A stretch of DNA of 64,000 bases from Verrucomicrobiia bacterium (lineage in GTDB: Bacteria > Verrucomicrobiota > Verrucomicrobiia > Limisphaerales > UBA1100), in contig JAAZZB010000008.1 in NCBI GenBank assembly GCA_014239365.1, positions 1-64,000 on the forward strand, written 5' to 3'. Under the pieces are notes generated by a model. That model did no database searches. It had not been told where the DNA came from and saw nothing but the letters and a program-made list of their open reading frames with translations. Positions within the stretch are counted from its first letter, which is position 1, and the number at the start of each line of letters is the position of its first letter. The position numbers and the translations under genes were made by a program. Shown piece by piece: positions 8,284 to 17,629 of this stretch.

Positions 8284-10614
8284 ATGCGAAACATAAAACA
8301 TATTTTCCCGCTCGCGGTGCTTATTGCTGTGGGTTGCACCACAACTTCGGAAACCACGAATCAACCCACGCCGCCCGAGCCGCCGGTTCTGGAACAAGCC
8401 GAGTACACCTTCGACCCTTCGGGCCCGCCCGCGGGACATTCCAGCCACGGCGCGGAGCTCAACAAAGGGCCGCGCCAAGCCGCGTATTTGATGGGCACCA
8501 CCAGCAACGTTTCATTTCCCATCACCACGGATTCTGCGGAAGCACAGAAATTTTTCAACCAAGGCGTGGGTCAAATCCACGGCTTTTGGTATCTCGAAGC
8601 CGAGCGTTCTTTCCGCCAAGTACTCAAGCTCGATCCCGGCCATCCGATGGCCTACTGGGGCATCACGATGGCCAACTCCGGCAATCGCGGCCGCTCCAAG
8701 CCGCTCATCGCCAAAGCCGTCGCCGGCAAAAGCCGCGTGAGCGAGCGCGAACAAATGTGGATCGACGCGATGGCCGCGTATCAAAACGAATCCGATTCCA
8801 AAAAACGCAAAGCCGCTATACTGAAATCCGCTCAAGCACTCGCCGCCAAATTTCCCGATGACCTCGAAGCTCAGGCATTTCTCGCCTTACGAATGTATAA
8901 CGATTCGCGTTCCAAAAAAAATTCCGAGGCAGTGGAAAAACAAATCGCCAAAGTCCTCGCCAAAAACCCCAACCACCCCTGCCATCATTATCGGATTCAT
9001 CTTTGGGACTACAAAGACGCCAAGCGCGCCGTGCCCTCCATCGGTCTCTGCGGCCAAGCCGCGCCCGGCATCGCCCATATGTGGCATATGCCCGGCCACA
9101 TTCTCTCGCGCCTCAAACGCTATAACGACGCCGCGTGGCAGATGGAGGCCAGTGCTCGCGTGGATCACGCCCATATGATACGCGACCGCGTGATGCCCGA
9201 CCGCATCCACAACTTCGCCCACAACAACGAATGGCTCACCCGCAACCTCGGCCACGCCGGCCGCGTGCGCCACGGCCTCACGATGGCCAAGAATATGATC
9301 GAGCTGCCGCGCCTGCCTTCTGTTAAAACCAATGGCACTTGGACCGTTTCCACCCGGGGCAGCTACACCTACGGCAATCGCCACCTCAACGGGCTCCTCA
9401 TCAACTACGAACTTTGGGATGAAATCCTCACGCTCAAAGACACCCATTACCTGCGCCCCGGAAAAACCGCCGCCAACAAAGCCAAATACTGGCGGCTCCT
9501 TGCCTCCGCCCATATCAACACCGGCAAATCCGCCGAAGCCGATGCGCTATTGGCCCAAATGGAAAAACTACTCGCCACGCAGCAGACCGGCAAAACCAAA
9601 GCCGGCACCGCCGCCGAAGCCAAAGCCAAAGCCGCCAAGAAAAAAGCCAGTGAAATTCGCAAAGCCAAAAGCAATGCCGAGCGCCCATACAACACCGCCA
9701 TCAGCACGCTCACCCGCGGCATTGCCGAAGCCAAAATGTACCGCGCACTGGCCAAGGGCGACAAAGCCGCCGCCAAAAGTTTTCTGGCAAAAGCAACCGA
9801 CATCCGTGGCGACCGCAAAGCGCTGCTGCAATTTCGCACAGGCGACACCGAAGCCGCGCTGAAATCTGCCGCCGCCGCAGTCAAGTCCGGCGCGGAACAA
9901 GCCCGCCCGCTGGCCGTGCAAGCCTACCTCCTCCACACCGCCAACAAACCCGCCGAGGCCAAAACCGCCTTCGAGCATCTGCGCCGCATTGCTCCCCAAC
10001 TTGATCTTGATGTGGAATGCTTTGCCCGCCTCGCGCCCTTGGCCAAATCCCTCGGTCACGCCGCCGATTGGCGCAAGGCGCAACCCACCTCCAAAGACGT
10101 CGGCTTGCGGCCCAACCTTGACGACCTCGGCCCCTTCCGCTGGCAACCTTCCGCCGCGCCGCAGTGGTCGCTCGGCGATCGCAATCAGCAAAAATTTTCC
10201 CTCGGCGCGCTGCAAGGCAAACCGGTGGTGCTGATTTTTTACCTCGGCAAAGGCTGCGTGCATTGTATGGACCAACTCAATGCCTTCGATCCCGTGGCGG
10301 CTGAATTTGAAAAACAAGGCATCACCCTGCTTGCAATCAGCACCGACACCTCGGCCGGTTTGCGAGACACCTTCATCGGCTACGACGCCAAAGACCGGCA
10401 TTATAATTTCCCGCTGCTCAGCGATCCCACATTGAAGACTTTCAAAAAATACCGCGCCTACGATGATTTTGAGGAGACGCCTCTGCACGGCACCTTCCTC
10501 ATCGACGCCCAAGGCAAAGTGCGCTGGCAGGAAATCAGCTACGAACCCTTTATGGCTCCAAAATTCCTGCTCGAAGAAGCCAAGCGTTTACTGGCGCAAC
10601 CGGCAAAAAATTAG
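8284..10614 (+). CDS. TPR lipoprotein with C-terminal redoxin domain
   Basis: This 776-residue protein begins with a lipoprotein signal (hydrophobic stretch ending IAVGC, Cys at about residue 17). A Pro-rich linker follows, then a long TPR-like helical region (about 80-590) with a very Ala/Lys-rich stretch near 440-460. The C-terminal third is a thioredoxin/AhpC-like domain (about 620-776) with a CVHC motif (Cys658 and Cys661) and the later PLLSDPTLKTFKKY segment. It is probably anchored in the envelope as a thiol redox protein with a protein-binding scaffold. The partner is unknown. The ATG at 8284 is preferred over a TTG three codons upstream. Confidence 0.85.
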   Translation: MRNIKHIFPLAVLIAVGCTTTSETTNQPTPPEPPVLEQAEYTFDPSGPPAGHSSHGAELNKGPRQAAYLMGTTSNVSFPITTDSAEAQKFFNQGVGQIHGFWYLEAERSFRQVLKLDPGHPMAYWGITMANSGNRGRSKPLIAKAVAGKSRVSEREQMWIDAMAAYQNESDSKKRKAAILKSAQALAAKFPDDLEAQAFLALRMYNDSRSKKNSEAVEKQIAKVLAKNPNHPCHHYRIHLWDYKDAKRAVPSIGLCGQAAPGIAHMWHMPGHILSRLKRYNDAAWQMEASARVDHAHMIRDRVMPDRIHNFAHNNEWLTRNLGHAGRVRHGLTMAKNMIELPRLPSVKTNGTWTVSTRGSYTYGNRHLNGLLINYELWDEILTLKDTHYLRPGKTAANKAKYWRLLASAHINTGKSAEADALLAQMEKLLATQQTGKTKAGTAAEAKAKAAKKKASEIRKAKSNAERPYNTAISTLTRGIAEAKMYRALAKGDKAAAKSFLAKATDIRGDRKALLQFRTGDTEAALKSAAAAVKSGAEQARPLAVQAYLLHTANKPAEAKTAFEHLRRIAPQLDLDVECFARLAPLAKSLGHAADWRKAQPTSKDVGLRPNLDDLGPFRWQPSAAPQWSLGDRNQQKFSLGALQGKPVVLIFYLGKGCVHCMDQLNAFDPVAAEFEKQGITLLAISTDTSAGLRDTFIGYDAKDRHYNFPLLSDPTLKTFKKYRAYDDFEETPLHGTFLIDAQGKVRWQEISYEPFMAPKFLLEEAKRLLAQPAKN

Positions 10615-10665
10615 GGCCAAAAAGTTCTTTGCTCCTGACCGCATACGCCTACACTTGGCGCACGC

Positions 10666-11601
10666 ATGAAACTTATTTCCCGATTCCTCTTTGTAGCCGC
10701 GTTAGCGGTTTGCGCGTTTGGCCTTCACGCCAAATCCATTTCCATCCTCATCGTCGATGGTCAAAACAATCACAACTGGAAAGCGATGACGCCTTTTATG
10801 AAGGCGCAGCTCGAGCTCACCGGCATGTACACCGTGGCCGTTTCCACCTCGCCGCAACGCGTTAATCCACCGCGCAATCTCACTAAGGAACAGCGCGCCA
10901 AAGCACAAAAGGCGGCCAATGAATTGAACGCCAAAGCGTGGAATGAATGGCTGCCCGCGTTTGCGAAGTACGATGTGGTGATCAGCAATTACAACGGGCA
11001 AGAATGGCCGAAGCCCGTGAAGATGGCGTTCGAGAAATATATGCGCGAGGGCGGCCGGTTTATTTGCGTGCACGCGGCAAACAACTCATTCCCCAAATGG
11101 CTGGAGTACAACAAGATGATCGGCCTCGGCGGCTGGGGCGGGCGCACAGAAAAACACGGGCCGTATGTTTACTACAACGAACAGGAAAAGTTAGTACGCG
11201 ACACCCAAAAAGGCCGCGGCGGCAGCCACGGTGCGCAGCACGAATTCACCATCAAAATCCGCGACGCCAAGCATCCCGTCACAAATGGAATGCCCGCGCA
11301 ATGGAAGCACGCGCAGGATGAACTCTACGATTCACTGCGTGGCCCCGCTGAAAACATGCAGGTGCTGGCCACCGCGTGGAGCACCAAAAGCAAACGCCAC
11401 GAGCCGATGATGATGGTGCTGGATTACGGTAAAGGCAAAATTTTCCACACCCCGATGGGGCATCAAAATGGCAAAGCGCTTCAGTGCGTGGGCTTCATCA
11501 CCACGATGAATCGAGCGTGCGAATGGCTCGCCACGGGGAAAGTGACGACGAAAATTCCGAAGAGTTTTCCTACTGCAGAGAAGGTGAGCGTGGTGAAGTG
11601 A
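10666..11601 (+). CDS. ThuA domain protein, exported
   Basis: This 311-residue protein has a clear signal peptide (MKLISRFLFVAALAVCAFGLHA). The mature part matches the ThuA (trehalose-utilisation, class I glutamine amidotransferase-like) fold, with ILIVDGQNNHNW near the start, YDVVISNYNG, a GGRFICVHAANNSF region and a late PMGHQNG. ThuA proteins are common in sugar-degradation loci of Planctomycetes and Verrucomicrobia; their chemistry is mostly unproven. The stop codon abuts the stop of the convergent DUF1080 gene with no base between them. Confidence 0.88.
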   Translation: MKLISRFLFVAALAVCAFGLHAKSISILIVDGQNNHNWKAMTPFMKAQLELTGMYTVAVSTSPQRVNPPRNLTKEQRAKAQKAANELNAKAWNEWLPAFAKYDVVISNYNGQEWPKPVKMAFEKYMREGGRFICVHAANNSFPKWLEYNKMIGLGGWGGRTEKHGPYVYYNEQEKLVRDTQKGRGGSHGAQHEFTIKIRDAKHPVTNGMPAQWKHAQDELYDSLRGPAENMQVLATAWSTKSKRHEPMMMVLDYGKGKIFHTPMGHQNGKALQCVGFITTMNRACEWLATGKVTTKIPKSFPTAEKVSVVK

Positions 11602-12687
11602 CTAGTTCGCTTTGATAAAAATATTTGCAAACTGAGCCCCGGGCAATAGCTCAATCGACCCGGCCTTGAGCGCCTTGCCCTCATCAATATCCAACGCAAC
11701 TGCGGCTTTGCCGTTGACCTCAATGCGCAGCAATCCGTTTTGGCGGGTGACTTGCACGCGATTCCATTTGCCGGCGGCAATGGGTAATTCGCCAAGTTCG
11801 CCCACGTTGGGAAGTTTGAAAGGAGCGGCCTTGTCGCCGCCGCGCCAATCGGCGAAGAAGGTGTAGCTTGAGAATTTTTCGGTGGAAACCAAATTGCTTT
11901 TCGTGGCTTTGGCCCCTTCGCTGGTGAGACGCCAGTCGCTGGACTTCCAGCCTTTGCCTTTCCAACCGCTGAGATCCACGCCGGTGTAAAGGCTTTTGAA
12001 CCCAGTGAACGCATTCGCGATTTCATTGTGCTTGGGTTTTGTGCTCGGGAGTTCCGCGATTTTCAGGTTGCGAAATTGAACCGGCGATCCTTCGGATTCC
12101 AAACAAATGTAGCCTTTGCGCGGGCTGGCGGCTTTCCCTTGGGTGACGACTTTGCCGTTCACGGCAAGGCTGATGTCCCCGTTGTTGCAGATGATGCGGT
12201 AATGATTCCATTGCGGTGAAGGTTTGCTGCGGTTCTCGGTGGGAAAGGCGCGTTGGCCGCCGCGGCCGTTGACGGGCGTCATCCGCGCGCCGTGGATGGG
12301 GAAGATGTCACCGTGCGTAGTGTAGCCACGCGTGTTGCCGTATTCGTTCTCAAGCACTTGCACTTCCACGCCGCGATGGAAAGGTTGGCCTTTGGCGGGG
12401 TATGCATCGGCCCAGACAAAGATGCCGGCGTTGCCGCGCGGCTTGAGGTGGCGCCATTCGAGCTCGAGAATGAAATTCTCGTACATGCGCGTGGTGCGTA
12501 GTTCGCCGATGGGTTTGCCCGTGCAATGAATCATCCCCTCTTTGACCGTCCACGTTTTGGGCCCGCAATTGACATTGTGCCAGCCATCAAAATTTTTGCC
12601 GTTGAAGAGCGGCTTGAATTTTTCAGCAGCGGTTACGGCACCGGCACACGCCAAGGCCCCTATTAAAAATAAGAAACGGGATTTCAT
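11602..12687 (-). CDS. DUF1080 (3-keto-disaccharide hydrolase-like) protein, exported
   Basis: A 361-residue exported protein (signal MKSRFLFLIGALACAGAVTA). It has an N-terminal DUF1080 lectin/glucanase-like domain (about 25-210) with FKPLFNGKNFDGWHN, RGNAGIFVWAD and HGDIFPIHG. A second, shorter domain of the same type follows (about 225-361) with GVDLSGWKGKGW and VQVTRQNGLLRIEVNG. Some DUF1080 proteins hydrolyse 3-keto-glycosides; the substrate here is unknown. It follows the repeat-toroid gene by 19 bp and could be the last gene of that operon. The start at 12687 is set by the signal peptide. Confidence 0.88.
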   Translation of the reverse strand: MKSRFLFLIGALACAGAVTAAEKFKPLFNGKNFDGWHNVNCGPKTWTVKEGMIHCTGKPIGELRTTRMYENFILELEWRHLKPRGNAGIFVWADAYPAKGQPFHRGVEVQVLENEYGNTRGYTTHGDIFPIHGARMTPVNGRGGQRAFPTENRSKPSPQWNHYRIICNNGDISLAVNGKVVTQGKAASPRKGYICLESEGSPVQFRNLKIAELPSTKPKHNEIANAFTGFKSLYTGVDLSGWKGKGWKSSDWRLTSEGAKATKSNLVSTEKFSSYTFFADWRGGDKAAPFKLPNVGELGELPIAAGKWNRVQVTRQNGLLRIEVNGKAAVALDIDEGKALKAGSIELLPGAQFANIFIKAN

Positions 12688-12706
12688 AAAAATTTGTGGA
12701 GGTTCA

Positions 12707-15700
12707 CTATTTGTCCGCTTTGGACAACTCCGGCGAGTACAACGGCAAGTAGCGGTAATACACTTCCAACGAAAGCGCCGCCAAAGCGGTGGTGACGACT
12801 CGACCGGCGGCTTTGGCATTTTTGCCTTCGGGCTCCCAAGCGCCGCGGTTGTTGCCACGCTTAATTTGTTTGCCTAACAAAATGGGTTTCAGTTTATTGT
12901 TCCAGCTTTGCCAATCCTGACCTTGGGCCTGACGCATCGCCAGACTGCCGTAGTACCAATAATAATAGTCCACCCGATTGTTACTGGGCAATTGCTTCTG
13001 AATGAGGTTGAGGCACTGTTCCATTTTCGCGTTCTTAACGCCGGCGCTCAGCATTTGCTCGCAAAATAATCCTTCCGCAATCATCGCTGAGGAAGGCGTC
13101 CAACCGGGGCGATATTGAAACCCTTTTCCATCAACGCCGACGCCAGCGAGAAATTTCCGCGCTTTGGTGAAGGCTTCTTCAGGCACTTTCATTCCGCCCA
13201 ATCGGGCGCTTTTCAGGATCATCATTTGCCAGCCGCTGACGGAGAGATCGCCCTTTTCACTGGGATCTTCGCGATGCGGTTTGTAGCGCCAACCGCCGGA
13301 CGTGGGGTTTTGCGCCTTGAGGGTAAACGCAAGAATGCGCTCGGCCGGTGCGCGCAGGCGTTCGTCTTTGGTGAGGTTATACGCTTCCATCAGGGCGATC
13401 GCGGCGATGCCGTGGTCGTACATATTTCCGCGAAAGCGAAGGTCGCCATTTTTCTCAACGCTCAACATCCAGTCGATGGCGCGTGAAAGTGTTTGTTGAT
13501 AGGGGCCGGGCTCATTGTGTTTGGTGCCCCATCCCAAAAAAGCCAACATCGCCGCGCCCGTGGCAGCGGTGGTGTGGCCGGAGCGATGATTCCAACGGCC
13601 GTCTTTGCTTTGATTGCGCTTGAGCCATTCCAGTGCGAGCGCAACGGCGGCTTCGGTTTCGGGGCCACCGCCTTGGCGTTTCACAAAGTCGGCACGCAGC
13701 TTGGGGCTGAGGCGTAGTTCATACGGATTGGCCAGTGGCGGCAGTTCGGCCAATTCAGCGCCGGGATTGCTCGCCACCATAGACGGCTGAGGATCGGGCT
13801 TCACATTTTGAAACGTGGGAATCGTTTGCGGCGTCCGCGTGACGGTGGGCGAAAATGAACCGCGGCTGCCCGGGTTGCCGGTCATCGCCACGCGCACCGG
13901 CGCGGCGGAGGGTTGAGATTCATTGGGTCGGCTCGCATAAGCCCGCAATGGATGACGCCGCGCGCCAGCAAAATGAACCGGTTGCGACACCGAATTGATC
14001 CGGGCTTGCGCCATCACTTGATCCGTGTTGGTCGGGCCTCCACCCAAAGTCAATCCACCGCCGGATGCGGCCGCCGGTGCCGTGCCCGAAGTGTGGCCTT
14101 CAACCCCGGAAGACGCGGGGCTGTTCATCACCACTCGCGAACTCCCCCGTGAACCTGAAAGTGATGGAGCAAAGGCTCGGCTGCTTCCCGTGCCGGAAAT
14201 GCCAGCCACTTGATGCATCCCACGCGCCGAACCAGCGGAGGCTCCCATGCCATAAGTGCCCGATGGCCCGCTCCTTGAGGAACCGCGCGCACCATTTGCA
14301 GCACCGGCCATCGATCGACCGGAGACTCCGGCCATGCCACGGCCCACTTCCGCGCGCGCGCTACCATTATTGACGCCGCCGATCCCCGACACTCCCGATG
14401 CTCCCGATGCCGATGGCGAAAATGAAGCACTTGTCCCCGAGCCGGAAACCGATGAATTAGAATTGGACGCCTGCGCCGAACCGGTCCCTTGGCCGGAGGC
14501 TTGGCTCGGGCTGTTCCGCGATGTGCCGCGCGAACCAGTCGCCGCTTGGGCCATCGATTGCCCGGACACGCCGGACATACTTCGGCCCGCCTCCGAACGC
14601 GCGCCGCTGCTGGCCACGCCCGAAGTGGATGCGCCGGTGCCGGATACCGATGGCGAAAATGAAGCGCTTGTGCCAGAGCCGGAAACCGATGATCTAGAAT
14701 TGGATGCCTGCGCCGAACCAGTCCCTTGGCCGGAGGCTTGGCTCGGGCTGTTTCGCGAAGTGCCGCTCGAGCCAGTTGCTGCTTGGGCCATCGATTGCCC
14801 GGATGCGCCGGACATACTTCGGCCCGCCTCCGAACGCGCGCCGTTGCTTGCCACGCTGGAAGTGGAGGCGTTGGCCCCGGAAACTGATGGGGAAAATGAA
14901 GCGCTTGTGCCGGAGCCGGAAACTGATGAAGCGGAATTAGATGCCTGCGCCGAACCGGTACTCTGACTGGAAGCTTGGCTCGGGCTGTTTCGCGAGGTGC
15001 CGCGCGAGCCGGTGGCCGCTTGGGCTAATGATTGCGCGGAGGCGCTGGACATATCCCAGCCGGATTCCGCGCGGGCTTGGCTGCTGCGCACGCTCGAGGA
15101 TGAGGCGCTGCTGGAGGAAACTTGCGGCGAAAATGAACTACCGGAATTCGCAGCGGCCACGGTGCCGGAAGTATTCGCGCTGCTTGCCGATGCACTGGAA
15201 GCGTTGGCGGCTGAGGATGCACTCGGGGCGCTGCGGGCCGAGCTGCTGCTGCCGGTGGCGGCTTGGGCCATCGATTGCGAGGAGGCTTGGGCCATCGATT
15301 GGCCGGGCGTGGCTTGGGCGCTTCTTTGGGTCATCACGGTAGAGGTGGCCGCGCGCGGGCTGGAGGGCGATAAAGCGCTGCTCGCGCCCGAGGCACTTAC
15401 TGAAGTGGGCGAAGCCGCGCTATTGGCGGAGGCGGATTGCGCGGTCGCGGATGAAGGCGCGCTGCGGGCGGCGCTCATTCCGGTTGCGGATTGCGCCATC
15501 TGCGCCATCGATTGCGCGGAAGCCGCGCTCATCGTTTGGCTGGACTCCGCCCTCGCCTGGCCGGACTGCACCGTGGAAGTTGCCGCTTGAGAAACGGAGG
15601 GCGCCAATGCACTGCTCGCGCCCGAAGCGGCGGGCGAACTGGGCGCAGCCGCGCTTTGGGCGGCAGCGGATTGCGCGGCGGAACTTTGCGGGTTGCTGCG

Positions 15701-16264
15701 GGCGGCGCTCATCGTGGCCGCGGATGGAGCCGAGGATTGCCCGGAAGCTTGGGTCATTGTTTGACTGTTTTCCGCGCGGGCTTGGCCGCTTTGCACCGAG
15801 GAATTGGGCGTGCTAACGGAAGGCGAAAAGGAACTGCTCGAACCGGCCGCGCTGGCGGCGGAGGAGGATTGGGCACCGCTGGCGGAGGAGGATTGCGAGG
15901 ACGCGCTATCGGGGTTACTCCGCGCGGCATTCATATTGGCGGAGGATTGCGCAGCGGCTTGCGAGGCGGAGGCGGAGGCCATCGGCGTATCGAGAATGGA
16001 GTCGCGGATTTCCTCGCTCATTTCCTGCACGGCGGAATCTTCGCCATTGAGGGAAATGGTCAGCTGCTGTTCGCTGCGGCCGGCTTTGCGCTTGCCTTCG
16101 ATGAACCAGTTTTTTTCGTAAATATACCAACCGGTGAACAGCGCGGAAATGAGCAGGACAAGCAGCCCGAACATTATGTGCCGCCGCCTGATGCCGAGCC
16201 GATCGGCCAAGGATTCAAAACCCCATTCGATGAGTTCCAAAATTCCTCTGAATCGAATTTTCAT
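12707..16264 (-). CDS. Single-pass protein with Ser/Ala repeat linker and alpha/alpha-toroid domain
   Basis: This 1185-residue protein has a cytoplasmic N-terminus of about 30 residues and one transmembrane helix (about 31-49). An acidic segment (70-92) precedes a roughly 600-residue Ser/Ala/Gly-rich stretch built from repeats of 79-81 residues, then a Gly/Pro-rich spacer. The C-terminal domain (about 846-1185) has the helical repeat pattern of prenyltransferase/squalene-cyclase toroids (EWLKRNQSKDGRW, GAAMLAFLGWG, SGGWRYKP). No catalytic Asp-rich motif is evident, so it may bind rather than catalyse. Its topology mirrors TonB/TolA, and it directly follows exbB and exbD. The function is unknown. 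Confidence 0.85.
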   Translation of the reverse strand: MKIRFRGILELIEWGFESLADRLGIRRRHIMFGLLVLLISALFTGWYIYEKNWFIEGKRKAGRSEQQLTISLNGEDSAVQEMSEEIRDSILDTPMASASASQAAAQSSANMNAARSNPDSASSQSSSASGAQSSSAASAAGSSSSFSPSVSTPNSSVQSGQARAENSQTMTQASGQSSAPSAATMSAARSNPQSSAAQSAAAQSAAAPSSPAASGASSALAPSVSQAATSTVQSGQARAESSQTMSAASAQSMAQMAQSATGMSAARSAPSSATAQSASANSAASPTSVSASGASSALSPSSPRAATSTVMTQRSAQATPGQSMAQASSQSMAQAATGSSSSARSAPSASSAANASSASASSANTSGTVAAANSGSSFSPQVSSSSASSSSVRSSQARAESGWDMSSASAQSLAQAATGSRGTSRNSPSQASSQSTGSAQASNSASSVSGSGTSASFSPSVSGANASTSSVASNGARSEAGRSMSGASGQSMAQAATGSSGTSRNSPSQASGQGTGSAQASNSRSSVSGSGTSASFSPSVSGTGASTSGVASSGARSEAGRSMSGVSGQSMAQAATGSRGTSRNSPSQASGQGTGSAQASNSNSSVSGSGTSASFSPSASGASGVSGIGGVNNGSARAEVGRGMAGVSGRSMAGAANGARGSSRSGPSGTYGMGASAGSARGMHQVAGISGTGSSRAFAPSLSGSRGSSRVVMNSPASSGVEGHTSGTAPAAASGGGLTLGGGPTNTDQVMAQARINSVSQPVHFAGARRHPLRAYASRPNESQPSAAPVRVAMTGNPGSRGSFSPTVTRTPQTIPTFQNVKPDPQPSMVASNPGAELAELPPLANPYELRLSPKLRADFVKRQGGGPETEAAVALALEWLKRNQSKDGRWNHRSGHTTAATGAAMLAFLGWGTKHNEPGPYQQTLSRAIDWMLSVEKNGDLRFRGNMYDHGIAAIALMEAYNLTKDERLRAPAERILAFTLKAQNPTSGGWRYKPHREDPSEKGDLSVSGWQMMILKSARLGGMKVPEEAFTKARKFLAGVGVDGKGFQYRPGWTPSSAMIAEGLFCEQMLSAGVKNAKMEQCLNLIQKQLPSNNRVDYYYWYYGSLAMRQAQGQDWQSWNNKLKPILLGKQIKRGNNRGAWEPEGKNAKAAGRVVTTALAALSLEVYYRYLPLYSPELSKADK
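14190..15990 (-). repeat. Tandem 237-243 bp coding repeats (Ser/Ala-rich linker)
   Basis: A word reading CCATCG (or a close variant) on the plus strand recurs at 14308, 14551, 14788, 15025, 15268 and 15505. The intervals are 243, 237, 237, 243 and 237 bp, all multiples of three. Further degenerate copies extend toward 15990, giving about eight units. The unit encodes 79-81 residues including QSMAQAATG, SRNSPSQAS and SASFSPSVSG. Copies near 14540-15020 are the most alike. Confidence 0.85.
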
Positions 16265-16291
16265 AAGCGGTTTTAGGTCGGTGCGTTTCTG

Positions 16292-16708
16292 TTACTCGAT
16301 GGAGCTGGTATCCCAGGCGATGTTTGCGGATGGGAATCCCGCCTGACTGGCGGCGGCAAGGGCGGCGGTGGTTTGCCCGTGAAAGGCTTTGGCATCACCG
16401 CGAATGACTACCCGCTGCTCGGGCTTTTCCTTGAAGCGATCGATGAGCTTCACGCGAAGGTGATCCAAATCCACAGTCTCTCCCTGCACGCGATAGGTTC
16501 CGTCCTGAAGGACGTTGATGTAAAGAGGGCGTTCCTTGCTTGTTAAGGACGATCCGCCGTGGCGCGGCAGTTGGACTTTTTCTTCCTTCTCCTCTTTCTC
16601 AAAAGTGGAGGTGACCAAAAAGAAAATAATCAGCGTGAACAGAATGTCGATCAACGGAGCGACATCGATCCGCGATTCTGATTCTTCCTGTGGCGCGATT
16701 ATTTTCAT
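16292..16708 (-). CDS. exbD: ExbD/TolR-family biopolymer transport protein
   Basis: This 138-residue protein has a short cytoplasmic N-terminus and one transmembrane helix (about 18-36) with the motif VAPLIDILFTLIIFFLV. Asp21 is the conserved intramembrane residue needed for proton use in ExbD/TolR. A periplasmic domain follows (RPLYINVLQDG, then RVVIRGDAKA). It lies 7 bp after exbB and 27 bp before the repeat-toroid protein, so the three are almost certainly co-translated. It probably converts proton motive force into movement in the envelope. Confidence 0.93.
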   Translation of the reverse strand: MKIIAPQEESESRIDVAPLIDILFTLIIFFLVTSTFEKEEKEEKVQLPRHGGSSLTSKERPLYINVLQDGTYRVQGETVDLDHLRVKLIDRFKEKPEQRVVIRGDAKAFHGQTTAALAAASQAGFPSANIAWDTSSIE

Positions 16709-16715
16709 TTCGCTT

Positions 16716-17612
16716 TTACGTTACCAAGGGTTCCGTTTCCGTAGTTGCCTCAGTTTCATTATCAAGGCCAGAGTCCGTCTGCGAATCCGCTTGGGCCTCT
16801 TGTTCTGCTTCGGAAACTCCTCCCCCAGAGGGATGAAATTTTCCCAAGAAAGCCTCCGCTTGTCGATTCAAATTTTCGCCAATTTCGTCCACCCGATGGT
16901 TGAGCCATTGGTAAATAAACAGGAACGGAATGGCGATCGTCAGCCCCGCGGCAGTGGTGACGAGCGCCTCGTAAATACCCTTGGAGAGAATCTCCACTTT
17001 ATCGCCTGTCGCGCCGAGGCTTTGGAAGGAGGCGATCATTCCGTACACCGTGCCCATCAAGCCCAACAACGGTGCCACGGTCACCACGCTTTGCAGGGGC
17101 TTCAGGCCGCGCTTGAGTCGACCCATCTGCATTGCGCCTTCGCGGGTCAAGGCCTCTTCCATCGCCTCTTTGCCTTCATAAAGCCGCGCCAGCGCTGCCT
17201 CGCACATTTTTGGAAAAGCCCCTTGCGGGCGCTGGGTGATGTCCGATTCCACCTCACTTTTCAAATCATCGAAGGGCATCACGTGCGGATTCAAATGCGC
17301 CATTAGCGTCTCATCGCGTTTTTCATTATTTGATAAAATAATGACGTACACCTGCACGCCTGCCTTGAAGAAACCGTACAAAGCCAAAAACGCCAGCGGC
17401 CACATCATTAGCCCGCCGTTTTTGATCAACTCCCACAGAGTTTTCTTTTCCATCGAAACCTGCCCGGGTTGCTCTTCGACGAGAGTGGAATTCACCGTCC
17501 CTCCGCCCGCGCCTGCCGGGTTGTTGCTGGGTTGGGCCGAAAGTCCGGGCAGCACGAACAGGAAAGCCGCGGCGCACGCGCCGATGAGTAGGGACGATTT
17601 AAAAGTTTCCAT
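16716..17612 (-). CDS. exbB: ExbB/TolQ/MotA-family proton channel protein
   Basis: A 298-residue protein with an N-terminal hydrophobic signal-like segment (METFKSSLLIGACAAAFLF), as in the long ExbB group. It has a first membrane helix near residues 60-85 and a large cytoplasmic region with EGKEAMEEALTREG. The conserved pair of helices follows, with LLGLMGTVYGMI and TTAAGLTIAIPFLF, the MotA/TolQ/ExbB core. The tail is acidic. The ATG at 17612 is chosen over a TTG five codons upstream. It lies between a large TPR protein and exbD and should form the ion-conducting stator with ExbD. Confidence 0.93.
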   Translation of the reverse strand: METFKSSLLIGACAAAFLFVLPGLSAQPSNNPAGAGGGTVNSTLVEEQPGQVSMEKKTLWELIKNGGLMMWPLAFLALYGFFKAGVQVYVIILSNNEKRDETLMAHLNPHVMPFDDLKSEVESDITQRPQGAFPKMCEAALARLYEGKEAMEEALTREGAMQMGRLKRGLKPLQSVVTVAPLLGLMGTVYGMIASFQSLGATGDKVEILSKGIYEALVTTAAGLTIAIPFLFIYQWLNHRVDEIGENLNRQAEAFLGKFHPSGGGVSEAEQEAQADSQTDSGLDNETEATTETEPLVT

Positions 17613-17629
17613 TGGAATGATTTGCAAAA

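Noticed and set aside
14256-16276. Long open frames on the plus strand opposite the Ser/Ala repeat protein (for example 15491-16276 and 14256-14966).
   Set aside because: They are shadows of the biased codons in the repeats; they lack protein-like composition and the minus-strand gene has a membrane helix, a domain and operon context.
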